Below, in pieces: positions 1 through 8,321 of a stretch of DNA of 64,000 nucleotides. This DNA is from Caldilineales bacterium (GTDB taxonomy: Bacteria; Chloroflexota; Anaerolineae; Caldilineales; Caldilineaceae), in assembly GCA_012271135.1 (NCBI GenBank), contig JAAXGZ010000118.1, positions 1 to 64,000 on the forward strand, in the 5' to 3' direction. A model generated the notes under the pieces. The model ran no database searches, was not told where the DNA came from, and saw only the letters and a list, made by a program, of their open reading frames with translations. The position numbers and the translations under genes were made by a program. Numbering within the stretch: position 1 is the first letter of the stretch; the number at the start of each line of letters is the position of its first letter.

Positions 1-1
1 A

Positions 2-259
2 ACACGGCGCAATCACCTCCGGGACACCGAGCAGAAGCACGAGGCCAAGGGCAACCATCGCAAGGCCGACACCATCCGGCAGAACAACCTCGGCAACCAG
101 AAGTGGGACCGGCGGCGGACCCTGCACCACAGGCAGGTGCGCGATCACCTCTGCCAGGCCGCCCACACCGTTGTGGACAAGGCCGGCACCCTCGCCTGCG
201 AGGACCTGTCCGCACACATGCAGTCCGCTCCGTACCGCCACAGGGACACCAACCGCCGT
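2..259 (+). pseudogene. TnpB (IS200/IS605-IS607 type) internal fragment
   Basis: An open frame entering from the window edge reads like the middle of a TnpB nuclease. The stretches NNLGNQKWDRR, VRDHLCQAAHTVVDKAGTLA and YRHRDTNRR align with the TnpB encoded at 5465-6643, including the RuvC-II glutamate region (CEDLSAHM against WEALTTPM). It differs at many residues, so it comes from a related but distinct element. The frame loses all TnpB similarity after RHRDTNRR and runs into a PhyH sequence in another frame, so the zinc finger and RuvC-III part are missing. This is a dead remnant. The 5' part lies outside the window. Confidence 0.8.
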
Positions 260-261
260 CC

Positions 262-501
262 CGGTTTCCGGACGAGAAGTTCGTCTTGGCCAAACCCGGC
301 CAGGCCGTCATGTTCAATGGCTGGCTGTACCATCGGGGTACGGCCAACCGGAGCGGGGCGTCACGTCGCACCTGCCTGATGTGTTACCAGAATGCCTGGA
401 TGAAGTCGCGTGAACCCTTTGACGGGCCGCGCGTGTCCAAACTTAGGGAGCACGGAACGTCGCTGCAGAAGCTTCTCCTGGGCGGTATCGGCAGCTGGTA
501 G
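262..501 (+). pseudogene. Phytanoyl-CoA dioxygenase family (PhyH), C-terminal remnant
   Basis: From about base 262 the frame encodes the C-terminal third of a PhyH-type Fe(II)/2-oxoglutarate dioxygenase. It has KPGQAVMFNGWLYHRG followed by an arginine-rich strand (SGASRRTCLMCYQ), which in this family carries the distal iron-binding His and the 2-oxoglutarate-binding Arg. The HxD-containing N-terminal two thirds are absent, replaced by the TnpB fragment ending at 259. The ORF track joins both pieces in a 132-residue chimera, but its first 50 residues read TnpB DNA in the wrong frame. A deletion across the IS/PhyH junction best explains this. Confidence 0.75.
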
Positions 502-536
502 CCGCGTTTGCTCCTGGGTTGGTCGGCGTCCATCCC

Positions 537-1298
537 ATGTTCAGGGAAAACGTGGACGGCATTCCGGTGCTGTGGCACTCCCCGGATCCGAACACCGACC
601 GGGGATCCCTCGTCGTCTGGCTCGCCGGCTTTGGCGGAACCAAGGAGGATTGCGCACCTCAATTGCGGGCTTTGGCTGCCCAGGGTTTCACGGCCCTGAG
701 CTTCGATGCCTGGCAGCATGGTGAGCGCCGCATCGAGTCGGAGGAGGAACTGCGGGCGCGGGTCCGTAGCAATATCCGCCGTTGGTTCTGGCCCATTCTG
801 TACCGCACGGCTCAGGACATGGTCGGAGTCTTGGACTGGAGCGAGTACTGTCTTGGCTTGCGGAGGGCGGTGGGCATCGGTGGTGTTTCCATGGGCGGCG
901 ACATCGCCGTGACAGCGGCCGGCCTGGACCGGCGGATCGCGGCCGTGTCCGCGGTCATTGCCACTCCCGATTGGCTGCGTCCCGGTTCTTGCGAACCACC
1001 GGGCGCGCCGGATGCCAGGGCCTGGAGGGCCTACCGCGACGGCAACCCTCTGTCCCACCTGGATCGGTACGCCCATCGTCCGGCCCTGGCGTTCGAGTGT
1101 GGCGACGAGGATCGGCAGGTGCCGCCGGACGGCGCGGAACGGTTTTGCGCCGCCTTGGCCGCAACCTACCGCGACTATCCGGAATGCTTGCGCATTGCCC
1201 GGCACACAGGTGTTGGGCACCGGTTTGCGGATGCCATGTGGTCCGCCGCGATGGATTGGTTCAACCGCCATCTCAATGGCGCGGACGGGACCGCCTGA
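537..1298 (+). CDS. alpha/beta-hydrolase (dienelactone hydrolase-like)
   Basis: This 253-residue protein has the full alpha/beta-hydrolase signature. There is an oxyanion-side strand WLAGFGGTKEDC, the nucleophile elbow GGVSMGG (Ser), an acid strand CGDEDRQVPPDG (Asp) and a late His in TGVGHRF. The length suits a single-domain esterase or dienelactone hydrolase without a lid insertion. The substrate cannot be told. I chose the ATG at 537 (MFRENVDGIPV) over the upstream TTG at 519; neither has a strong Shine-Dalgarno sequence. It lies just after the PhyH remnant and upstream of a separate promoter for the next gene. Confidence 0.8.
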   Translation: MFRENVDGIPVLWHSPDPNTDRGSLVVWLAGFGGTKEDCAPQLRALAAQGFTALSFDAWQHGERRIESEEELRARVRSNIRRWFWPILYRTAQDMVGVLDWSEYCLGLRRAVGIGGVSMGGDIAVTAAGLDRRIAAVSAVIATPDWLRPGSCEPPGAPDARAWRAYRDGNPLSHLDRYAHRPALAFECGDEDRQVPPDGAERFCAALAATYRDYPECLRIARHTGVGHRFADAMWSAAMDWFNRHLNGADGTA

Positions 1299-1358
1299 CT
1301 CGCCCACCACCACCAATCTTGGAAAGGGTTGGCTGGCCGGAAATCCAGCGGAATCGGT

Positions 1359-1367
1359 TGCTATAAT
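1359..1367 (+). promoter_or_regulatory. Extended -10 promoter (TGCTATAAT)
   Basis: TGCTATAAT combines a consensus TATAAT -10 hexamer with an upstream TG extension. It lies 24 bases before the ATG of the acyltransferase gene at 1392, which places the transcript start near 1374. No good -35 hexamer is visible, as expected for an extended -10 promoter. It supports the 1392 start over the TTG at 1329. Confidence 0.55.
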
Positions 1368-1391
1368 GCCCTGTCGCCATCTCCTGTCATC

Positions 1392-2516
1392 ATGGGATCC
1401 ACAGTGTCCGAACTGCTGGCCCCGGAAGCCCCCGTTCTTCCTGCCGCCACATCCTGTCCCGAGAGCGACGGCGTATCCCTTGAGGTGCAGGTCTGGGGAC
1501 CCGACGCCGATCCGGACGGGTTTGACGCCTTGGCTGATGTCTGGGATCAACTCGTGGACCGCTCCGGTTCCCGGGCCTTCTTCATGCGACTGGCCTGGCA
1601 GAAGGTCTGGTGGCACAACCTGGGATTGGGCGAACGTTGGATTACCGCCTATCGCCGCCACGACACGGGGGAGCTGGTCGGCATTCTGCCCCTGTACAGG
1701 TTGACCGGGGACGATTCCCTGCACGGCGGCCGGGACCAACTCAGCATCGTGGGCTGCATCGAGGTCAGCGACTACCTGGATGTGATCGTGGCCTGCGGCT
1801 GGGAGGACTGCGTCTACCGGGCGTTCCTGGACTGGCTGGAGGGTCCCACTGCGCCCCTGTGGGAGGTGGTTGACCTCTGCAATCTGCCTTCATCCAGCAC
1901 CACCTGGCAGGTTCTGCCCGTGCTGGCCGAGGCCAGGGGGCTGTCGGTCAGGGTGTTCCAGGAGGATGTGGCACCGGCCATCGAGCTGCCGGACACCTAC
2001 GAGGACTATCTGGAACATCAGGTGGCGTCCAAGCAGCGGCACGAGATCCGTCGCAAGCAGCGGCGCATCGAAAGGGAGGCCGAGGTGGGGGTCTACATCG
2101 TGGGGCCCGAACACGATCTCCGCCGCGAGGTTGGGGACTTCATCGCCCTGCAGAAGGCCAGCCAGTCCTATAAGCGGGAGTTCATGACCCCCGACATGGA
2201 GCATTTCTTCCACGAAATGAGCCGGGACATGTTCGATGCCGGCAAGCTGTCGCTGATGTTCCTGACCCTGAACGGCGAAAAGGCCGCCGCCCTGCTCGCC
2301 TTCAGCCAGGACGGCCATTATCTGCTCTACAACAGCGGGTTCCGTCCGGACCTGCACTATCACCTCAGTCCCGGCTGGGTAATCCTCTCCTACGCCCTGC
2401 AGTACGCCATCGTGTCGGGCCACAAGGTGTTCGACTTCATGCAGGGCGACGAGGAATACAAGGGTCGGTTCGGTGCCGTCGACCACCCGGTGATGCGCGT
2501 CATTCTGGAGCACTGA
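1392..2516 (+). CDS. GNAT-fold acyltransferase, BioF2/CelD-like
   Basis: The 374-residue product matches the BioF2-like (Acetyltransf_6) family of double-GNAT acyltransferases found in polysaccharide and cell-surface loci. Its N-terminal half has the SRAFFMRLAWQKVWW pattern. The C-terminal half has a basic helix (SKQRHEIRRKQRRI), then LSLMFLTLNGEKAAALLAF and HLSPGWVILSYALQYAI, typical of the second GNAT core. The ORF track starts at a TTG (1329) that precedes the promoter's -10, so the ATG at 1392 is preferred. It converges with the rqcH-like gene and the two overlap by 17 bp. The acyl donor and acceptor are unknown. Confidence 0.8.
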   Translation: MGSTVSELLAPEAPVLPAATSCPESDGVSLEVQVWGPDADPDGFDALADVWDQLVDRSGSRAFFMRLAWQKVWWHNLGLGERWITAYRRHDTGELVGILPLYRLTGDDSLHGGRDQLSIVGCIEVSDYLDVIVACGWEDCVYRAFLDWLEGPTAPLWEVVDLCNLPSSSTTWQVLPVLAEARGLSVRVFQEDVAPAIELPDTYEDYLEHQVASKQRHEIRRKQRRIEREAEVGVYIVGPEHDLRREVGDFIALQKASQSYKREFMTPDMEHFFHEMSRDMFDAGKLSLMFLTLNGEKAAALLAFSQDGHYLLYNSGFRPDLHYHLSPGWVILSYALQYAIVSGHKVFDFMQGDEEYKGRFGAVDHPVMRVILEH

Positions 2517-4227
2517 CGCCGGGATCGCCGGCCTCCTGCCAATCCGGCTCGACCGCGTCCACCACCACGGTGCGGGCCTTGCCCTTGCGGATCGTCACCT
2601 GTCCCGGACGCGCGCGCGGGGGTTTCCGCACATGCCGCCGCTCGGCCACCATCACGCGCGCCCGGTTCTCGCCGCGCAGGCCCGAGTGGAAGGCCGCCAG
2701 TCGGGCCGCGCCTTCCAGTGTGTCATGCGGCACGTTGCGGCCGCCGTTTTGGATGACAACATGGGATCCCGGGTGGTCCCGTGCATGCAGCCACAGGTCC
2801 TTGGGCGATCCCTTGGCAAACGTGACTTGGTCGTTCTGGCGGGCGTTGCGGCCGACCAGGACGGTGAACTGGCCATGGCGAAAACGGCGGGGACCGCGGG
2901 CCGGACGCGGCACCTTGGGCCGGGACTTGCGCACCTGCGACGGGCCGGCCAGGCCGGTTTGCTCCAAATCCTCCCGCACGGCTTCCAGTTCCGGTCGGTC
3001 GGCGGCCTGTTCCAGGTCCAGCAGCAGTTGCGCCAGATAGTCCCGGTCGCGCTCCAGTTCCCGGATGCGGCGCGGCACCGCCTCGGCCGCCCGTTCCAGC
3101 TTGCGGGCACGGTTGAACATGGCCTCGGCCTGCTGCACCGGCGTCCTGCCCGGCACCAGTGCCACGGGCCCACTGCCGTCCGGCGGTTCCAGTTCGGTTT
3201 GGCCGGGCCGAATGGAATGCTGCAGGGCCAAGAGCCACTGGGCCTGGGTGCGCAACCGCTCGGCAGCACCCGGTTCGGGCAGGTCGCGGGCGGCCCCCTT
3301 GAGCCGCCTTTCCGTCCGGGTTTGGGCCTTGCCAATCCGGGTGCGCAGGATCCTGCGCACTTCGGTGTAGGGGTCCGGAGGCTGCAGGCGGGAGAGCAAG
3401 GGCGTTAGTTCAGATTCCGGCTCGGCTCCGGGCAGATGGCGGATGGGATAAGGTGCACAGGTGGTTACACCGCCGTTGTCCCCAATGCTGCTGGGCGACC
3501 ATTCCCCAGTGAGGACCGGCTGCCAAAGGTCTCGGATGGCCCCGGCCAAAGCCGGCACGTCCAGTTCCCCTGCCGCGACATCGGCCCGGCCGCTGGTTCG
3601 GAACACAATCTCCCGCGCTTGCATGGGGCCCATACCGGCCACGGTTGCCGTCAGGGCACGCCAACCCGGTGCACCGGCCTGAACCTGGAGCGCTGCCTCC
3701 AGCCTGGGTACGGGGCACTCCAGCGGGGAGCACATGTCCCTGGGTGGCAACGGCTGGTAGGGTTGCCTGGGCCGCAGGTCGCGGAGGGTACCCGGCGGAA
3801 CGCGTCGCAGGGAGCCGAGGATGCGGTTGCCGTCCCCCAACAGGAACAGGTTGCCGTTGCGTCCGGTCAATTCGCACAACAGAGTCTGATCGCCGTGTTC
3901 CCGATGCGCAAGGGCAAGACACACCACGCGTTCGTCCGGATCGGGCAGGTACAGGGCAGAAGCCGCGGCCCCGTCCGCGTACTTTCTCAGCAATTCCAGG
4001 AACGGTTGGTTGGGCCCCTCGCCCCGGCGTGGACGGATCTCCGTCAGGTACAAGCCACACTCCGGGCCCCAGCCTGTAATGCGCAGCCAATGGCGTTGCC
4101 CCCTACCGTACAGTTCAAGCACCAGCGAGCGCGGGTCCGGCATCACGATCTTCTGGATGCGGCCCGGCAACGCCCGAGCCGCCGTCTCCTGTACAAGGCA
4201 GTTGAGGGCAAGGGCATCAAACTGCAT
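2500..4227 (-). CDS. rqcH: RqcH/NFACT family ribosome quality control protein
   Basis: This 575-residue protein has the NFACT architecture of RqcH (Rqc2/FbpA family). That family binds 60S/50S-peptidyl-tRNA complexes and directs alanine tailing of stalled nascent chains. The NFACT-N domain holds NQPFLELLRKYADG and ELTGRNGNLFLL (residues 119-130, matching the family's E-x-M-G-K-H-S-N stretch). A helical coiled-coil middle follows (RELERDRDYLAQLL). The C-terminal NFACT-R domain has DLWLHARDHPGSHVVI. The track ORF is 767 residues, but its first 192 overlap the glycosyltransferase gene in another frame; the real start is ATG at 4227 (MQFDALALN). It sits 32 bp after the glycosyltransferase stop, likely co-transcribed. 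Confidence 0.9.
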   Translation of the reverse strand: MQFDALALNCLVQETAARALPGRIQKIVMPDPRSLVLELYGRGQRHWLRITGWGPECGLYLTEIRPRRGEGPNQPFLELLRKYADGAAASALYLPDPDERVVCLALAHREHGDQTLLCELTGRNGNLFLLGDGNRILGSLRRVPPGTLRDLRPRQPYQPLPPRDMCSPLECPVPRLEAALQVQAGAPGWRALTATVAGMGPMQAREIVFRTSGRADVAAGELDVPALAGAIRDLWQPVLTGEWSPSSIGDNGGVTTCAPYPIRHLPGAEPESELTPLLSRLQPPDPYTEVRRILRTRIGKAQTRTERRLKGAARDLPEPGAAERLRTQAQWLLALQHSIRPGQTELEPPDGSGPVALVPGRTPVQQAEAMFNRARKLERAAEAVPRRIRELERDRDYLAQLLLDLEQAADRPELEAVREDLEQTGLAGPSQVRKSRPKVPRPARGPRRFRHGQFTVLVGRNARQNDQVTFAKGSPKDLWLHARDHPGSHVVIQNGGRNVPHDTLEGAARLAAFHSGLRGENRARVMVAERRHVRKPPRARPGQVTIRKGKARTVVVDAVEPDWQEAGDPGVSAPE

Positions 4228-4259
4228 GGCAGAGCGTTCTCTTCGGTTCCGGCTCGCTC

Positions 4260-5405
4260 TCAGGAGGCGGCATACAGGGCCGCGTGCTGGTTGGCGATCC
4301 GTTCCCAGGAACGGTCCGCGGCGCTGGTCCGCGCGGCGGCGGCCGCCGCCGCGCGTTTCTCCGGGCTGGCGGCCAGGCATGCGATGCGGGATGCCAAGGC
4401 CAGGAAGTCCAGGGGCGGTACGGTCGGTACCCCTGGGGCCAGCCAGCCGTCGGACAGCGGTGTACTGGTGATGGTGGCGCAGCCGTGATCCAGGCATGCC
4501 ATCAGGGAGCCGTGACGCGTGCTGGCCCCTTCCGTGTAGGGTTGCACCATCAGGTCGCAGGCGGAGAGGGACCGGCTGACCTCCCGGTCGGACAGGGCTC
4601 CGGTCCAATGGACCCGATCCTCCAGGCCGGCCGTGCGGATGGCGCTTTGCAGGCTTTGCAGAAAGGCCGCGTTGCTCCGGTTGGAGGTTCCCGGGGTGCC
4701 GCCGATAATCACGATGCGCAGGTCGGTGCCCCTGGATTTCAGCAGGCGCGCCGCCTCGACCAGGGTCTGGAGGCCCTTGGTGCGACCGGCCAGGCCGAAA
4801 CATCCAATCACCGGCTCGCCGGGCCGGGCCTGCCAGGAGTCACGCAAATCGGCCCGTTCCCGTGGTTTCAGGGGCGCGATGGGAATGTTGCTGCCAACCG
4901 GACTGACCTCCGCCCGGATCCCGGCCTGGGCCAGCCGGTCGGCATCCTCCCGATTGGTCGAAACCACTATGCGGCTGGCCCGCCCCGGAGCCAGGGTCAC
5001 GCGCTGTCTCAGGGCATTGCCTGCAAGGGGAAAGAGATAGGGCGGCAGCAGATCATGGTAGGTCCAGGCTACGCGCAGCCCCCGTGCGGCCCAGGCTGCC
5101 GGGGACCGGTTTACCTCCGGGTTCATTCGGTAGGCCGCGGTTTGGTACTGCACATGGATCCAGCTGTCCCGCTCGGCTCGGGCCATCCTGGCAATCGCCA
5201 GTTTGTGGCCCCGGGCCCACCGTCTCGGCAAGGTTAGGACTTCCGGTTCGTCCGCCGCGCCGCGGCCGGCGGCCGGCGTGCCCGTGGCAGCTGCAATCCT
5301 CACCCGATGGCCCTCCCGGATCAACGCCCGGGCCAGCAGGCGCGTGTAGTCGCCCACCCCGCCCGTCATTGGGGGGTACTCTCCGGTCACCATGAGGATG
5401 TGCAT
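4260..5405 (-). CDS. Glycosyltransferase family 4
   Basis: This 381-residue protein opens with MHILMVTGEYPPMTGGVGDY, the standard GT4 N-terminus with a glycine-rich acceptor loop, so I use ATG 5405 rather than the upstream 5441 start. The C-terminal Rossmann half has VIGCFGLAGRTKGLQTLVEAARLL and PYTEGASTRHGSL. In most GT4 enzymes the nucleotide-sugar site is an E-x7-E pair; here the first Glu is present but the second position is Ser, a variation worth noting. Donor and acceptor are unknown. An IS607-type element ends about 15 bp upstream of the start, so the original promoter may have been displaced. Confidence 0.85.
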   Translation of the reverse strand: MHILMVTGEYPPMTGGVGDYTRLLARALIREGHRVRIAAATGTPAAGRGAADEPEVLTLPRRWARGHKLAIARMARAERDSWIHVQYQTAAYRMNPEVNRSPAAWAARGLRVAWTYHDLLPPYLFPLAGNALRQRVTLAPGRASRIVVSTNREDADRLAQAGIRAEVSPVGSNIPIAPLKPRERADLRDSWQARPGEPVIGCFGLAGRTKGLQTLVEAARLLKSRGTDLRIVIIGGTPGTSNRSNAAFLQSLQSAIRTAGLEDRVHWTGALSDREVSRSLSACDLMVQPYTEGASTRHGSLMACLDHGCATITSTPLSDGWLAPGVPTVPPLDFLALASRIACLAASPEKRAAAAAAARTSAADRSWERIANQHAALYAAS

Positions 5406-5464
5406 CAGTTCCCAAAATCTTGTCGGTTTGGGGATTTCCAATCAACAAGCAGGGTGATTCGCTC

Positions 5465-6643
5465 TCAGCCTGTCAGGACAGCCCCGGCTGTCCGGCAGTC
5501 GATTTGCGACGTGTAGGCGGGGTTCGCCAACACCAACGCCGAACCTCGGCGCCGGGATATCGAGGTTCGGGTCTCCGCCATCAGGCCCTTGACCCGGCCC
5601 GCCAAGCGGCGTTGGGTGTCGCGGTGCCTGACCTTGGCGGATTTCATGGGGGTCGTCAGGGCCTCCCAGGCGACGGTGCCTGCGCGGTCGACGATGCTGT
5701 GGGCGGCCTGGCACAAGTGATCCCGTACCTGGGCGTTGTGCTGCTTTTGGCGGCGGTCCCACTTCTGGTTGCCGAGGTTGTGGCGGCGGATGTTGTCGGC
5801 CTTCTTGATCCGTCCGGCCGCGCGGTGCTTCTGCTCGACCGCCCGAAGTTGGTTGCGCCGCCGGCCCTTGACCTTGCGGTCGTCGCTTTCCCGGGCCAGC
5901 AGGTCGCCCAAGCCTTCGCCGTGACGTTCGCCTTCGCTGTCGGCATAGGCTTCGGTATAGCCCTTGTCGACGCCCACGGTTTCCGACCCGCAGGGCTTCG
6001 TGCTGCAGGCCGTGTCTTCGTCCACGGCGTGGTGTATCTCCACCTGGCCGTCGTCCTGCAGGATGAGGCGCAGGGTGCCGGTCGGCAGAGCGGCTCCCCG
6101 CAGCGGAATGGCCAGGCGTTGCCCGCGCTCCAGGCACTGCGTGTAGATCCAGGCCCGCCCATGCCAGACCTTGGCGGTGTAGGCTCCGGGCTCAAGCACG
6201 ATTTGATGGGTGCAGTGCGAGTGGCCGCCCTTCCACTGCTTGCGCATCTGCCGGTGCAGGAACGGGTCCTCGCCCCACTGGTTGCGTTTCAACAGCGAGT
6301 ACAGGCGGTGGCGTTCGGCGCCGTCGCCGCGGGTCTTGTGCCAGATGGCCTTCTTGACCGGTAGTTTGGCGGCCTCGCGACAGGCGTTGATGTCGCCCAG
6401 TGCGTCCAGCAGGGGGGCTCTCCCCAGCATGGCCGGCAACCCGTGCCAGTCATAGCCTTCCGCCATCCAGGCGTTGCGGATCGCATAGGCGGATCGTGGC
6501 GCCGTGGACAAGCCGCTACAGCGTTGCCACGCGTCCGCACGCACGCGCCTGCGGAGGGTTGCCATCGCCTGCAACCGCTTGAACTTGTCCCGGTTCAAGC
6601 TCTGGCTGCGCAGGATGCGCGTCACCGGCTCCGGCTTAGCCAT
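5465..6643 (-). pseudogene. tnpB: TnpB RNA-guided nuclease, C-terminally truncated
   Basis: The 392-residue frame starts at ATG 6643 (MAKPEPVTRIL), inside the last codons of tnpA. RuvC-I is visible as VGVDKGYTEAYAD and RuvC-II as the Glu in TVAWEALTTPM, separated by a basic stretch (VKGRRRNQLRAVEQKHRAAG). The family then continues through YTSQ-C-x2-C-type zinc-finger residues and a RuvC-III Asp. Here translation stops just after NPAYTSQIDCRTAGAVLTG, so the zinc ribbon and the third catalytic acid are missing. The nuclease should be inactive. The DNA just past the stop contains a small perfect hairpin (CTGTC-AG-GACAG) near the place where omega-RNA 3' scaffolds lie in related elements. Confidence 0.8.
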
Positions 6644-7241
6644 CGCGGGCGGCTTCCCGAATCTGTTGGCGGTACGCACGCAACCCGGACAGGCGGCCGG
6701 AGAACGTCTGCACGATGGTCATTAGATCCTCTACCATCTCCTCTTGCGGCGACAGACTCTCCTGGTTGACCACCGAGAGTGTGCAACCGTGCTGCTGGGC
6801 GAAGTGCTCGAACCAGTCGAATCCGAACCGTGTCAACCGATCCTGGTGGGCAAGCAACAGGTGGGCAATCTCCCGGCCCTCAATCCGTTCCATCAGATTC
6901 AGGAACACCTTGCGCTTGAAATTCAGGCCGCCGCCAATCTCCGACAGCCATTCATCCACGGCCACGCCCGCACCCAGACAGTACGTCTCCATGGCCTGCA
7001 CCTGGCGTCGCAGGTCGGCCTTTTGCCCCTGACTGGACACACGACAATAGACGACGGTGAGGCCGCCCGCAGCCGCAGGGCCCTCGCCCAGGAAACGCCG
7101 GGCGTCGGCTTCCGTGTAGTACCGGCGACCGGTAGCCGTCCAACGGGCGGGGAAAACACCCCTGCGATCCATCTCGCGCAGTTGGCTGGGCGACCGCCCC
7201 ACACGCACACCGAACTTCCCAATGCTGTAGACTTTGCTCAT
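6636..7241 (-). CDS. tnpA: IS607-type serine recombinase (transposase TnpA)
   Basis: The 201-residue protein has an N-terminal MerR-like helix-turn-helix (YSIGKFGVRVGRSPSQLREMDRRG, with GRRYYTEADARRFLG). A small serine-recombinase catalytic domain follows. The nucleophile Ser lies in VVYCRVSSQGQKADLRRQ, followed by LLLAHQDRLTRFGFDWFEHF with the DRL/RFG arginine motifs. This order (HTH first, catalytic domain second) is diagnostic of IS607 TnpA, which moves the element through a dsDNA circle without strict target choice. It looks intact. Tandem decamers immediately upstream are candidate TnpA binding sites. Confidence 0.92.
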   Translation of the reverse strand: MSKVYSIGKFGVRVGRSPSQLREMDRRGVFPARWTATGRRYYTEADARRFLGEGPAAAGGLTVVYCRVSSQGQKADLRRQVQAMETYCLGAGVAVDEWLSEIGGGLNFKRKVFLNLMERIEGREIAHLLLAHQDRLTRFGFDWFEHFAQQHGCTLSVVNQESLSPQEEMVEDLMTIVQTFSGRLSGLRAYRQQIREAARDG

Positions 7242-7258
7242 ACGGGCATACTAACACA

Positions 7259-7278
7259 CAAACCGACACAAACCGACA
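7259..7278. repeat. Tandem CAAACCGACA decamers at IS right end
   Basis: Two head-to-tail copies of CAAACCGACA occur 18-37 bp upstream of the tnpA ATG (7241), and one inverted copy lies at 5421-5430. The 10-bp period puts the copies on the same DNA face. They could be recombinase binding sites that also autoregulate tnpA; this is inference from position. Confidence 0.6.
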
Positions 7279-7300
7279 CATTATTGAACGCTTATGCAGT

Positions 7301-7720
7301 TCACGATCCGTCCCGCGCCAATCGGTCCTCCAGTTGCTGCCACAACCCTTCCTGATCCCGCAGTCGGGGCAGCTCCAGCTGTTCGCGGTGGGATTCCCGA
7401 CGGCACTCCACCAGGATCGAGCGGGTCACGCGTCCAGTCCAGCGAATGTTGGTTACAGCCGACCAAGCCACGGCCTGCCGGGCCCGTCCGATCCGGTGCA
7501 GGACCAGTCCTCGGGCATTGGTTTCAACGCGGCTGCCCAACCACTGCAGGTGCCACAGGGCAAGGCCGAAGGCGAGCAGGGCCATCAGCATGTTGCCGGT
7601 GTCCGGCCGGCGTCCGTCCTGCAACACCAGCCAAATCGTCAAGATCCCCAGCAACGACGCCAACATGGCGTACTGGGGATGGGCGTGCCAGGTGCGAGCC
7701 TGTCCTTCGTCTTTGGCCAT
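7301..7720 (-). CDS. Small membrane protein with PH-like (bPH/YdbS-type) domain
   Basis: The 139-residue protein starts at ATG 7720 (MAKDEGQARTWHAHPQY). It has two closely spaced hydrophobic segments (AMLASLLGILTIWLVL and MLMALLAFGLALWHLQWL) followed by a soluble beta-rich tail (NARGLVLHRIGRARQAVAWSAVTNIRWT). The two-TM hairpin plus a tail of the form 'surface value read through a basic strand' resembles bacterial PH-domain membrane proteins. No specific function can be assigned. It follows the FMN reductase gene by 19 bp and is probably co-transcribed with it. The track's 222-residue version begins inside that upstream gene. Confidence 0.6.
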   Translation of the reverse strand: MAKDEGQARTWHAHPQYAMLASLLGILTIWLVLQDGRRPDTGNMLMALLAFGLALWHLQWLGSRVETNARGLVLHRIGRARQAVAWSAVTNIRWTGRVTRSILVECRRESHREQLELPRLRDQEGLWQQLEDRLARDGS

Positions 7721-7739
7721 CGGACTGCGGACATGCCGC

Positions 7740-8321
7740 TCAGCGGAGGCCCTCGAGGGTTGCGGCCAGCCGGCGCGTGTGCAAGGCCAAGGCTGCGGCG
7801 AAGTCCCTGACGCGGCCGGCCGTGCGTTCATCGGCGAGCTGGTCTCCGTCGAAATGACGATAGACGGAAGGCAGGCTGATCTGTTGTGGAATGACGTGGC
7901 CGTTGACCCCGCGTATGACGATACGGAGGTGGCCCAGGGCGTTGACGGCGCCCATGTCGCCTCCGGCAATGCCGATCAGCCCGAACATCTTGTCGCCCAG
8001 CTGCTCGCTGCTGAGCAGATCCAGCGCGTTCTTCAACGCACCGCTGTAACTGTTGTGATACTCCGGTGTCGCCAACACGAACCCCTGGGCCCGCGCGGCC
8101 CGCGCCACGAGGTCGCGTTTGCCGGGATGGTCGTCCGTGTCCGCGGCGCTCTTGCACATGGGCAGTTCGGTCTCGGCCAGGTCCAGGAAGTCGGTGCACA
8201 CACCGATCGCATCCAACTCGGCCATGACCAGGACCAGCAAGCGTCGGGTAAAGCTGTCCGGTCCACGCAGACTGCCGCACAGGCCGAGGATGCGAACAGG
8301 TTCGGAGTAAACGTTGGACAG
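7740..8321 (-). CDS. NADPH-dependent FMN reductase family flavoprotein
   Basis: The frame encodes a flavodoxin-fold NAD(P)H:FMN reductase. It has the loop LGLCGSLRG near the N-terminus (phosphate-binding GSLR), ATPEYHNSYSGALKNALDLL (the family's P-E-Y-N-x-S-x-P-G-x-L-K-N equivalent) and GLIGIAGGDMGAVNALGHLR. The track begins at a TTG (8240) that would delete the GSLR loop. Extending in frame gives SNVYSEPVRILGLCGSLRG, a normal N-terminus, but the only start-like codon before it is CTG at 8321. The sole nearby ATG (8328) is out of frame by one, so either CTG is used or one base is wrong or mutated here. Confidence 0.75.
   Translation of the reverse strand: MSNVYSEPVRILGLCGSLRGPDSFTRRLLVLVMAELDAIGVCTDFLDLAETELPMCKSAADTDDHPGKRDLVARAARAQGFVLATPEYHNSYSGALKNALDLLSSEQLGDKMFGLIGIAGGDMGAVNALGHLRIVIRGVNGHVIPQQISLPSVYRHFDGDQLADERTAGRVRDFAAALALHTRRLAATLEGLR

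Larger units (their letters stand above)
5421..7280 (-). mobile_element. IS607-family element (tnpA serine recombinase + truncated tnpB)
   Basis: The element contains a MerR-HTH serine recombinase gene and a downstream tnpB on the minus strand, overlapping by 8 nt, which is the IS607 arrangement. The right side carries two tandem CAAACCGACA units (7259-7278). The same decamer occurs inverted at 5421-5430 (TGTCGGTTTG) on the other side, so I take these as approximate limits. IS607 elements lack terminal inverted repeats and make no target duplication, so the exact ends cannot be read directly. tnpB lacks its C-terminus, so the copy is probably a decayed derivative. Confidence 0.75.

Noticed and set aside
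103-501. 132-residue ORF as one gene
   Set aside because: Its first 50 residues read TnpB DNA out of frame; only the PhyH tail is real.
384-1739. 451-residue minus-strand ORF
   Set aside because: Antisense shadow of the hydrolase and BioF2-like genes; no recognisable motif.
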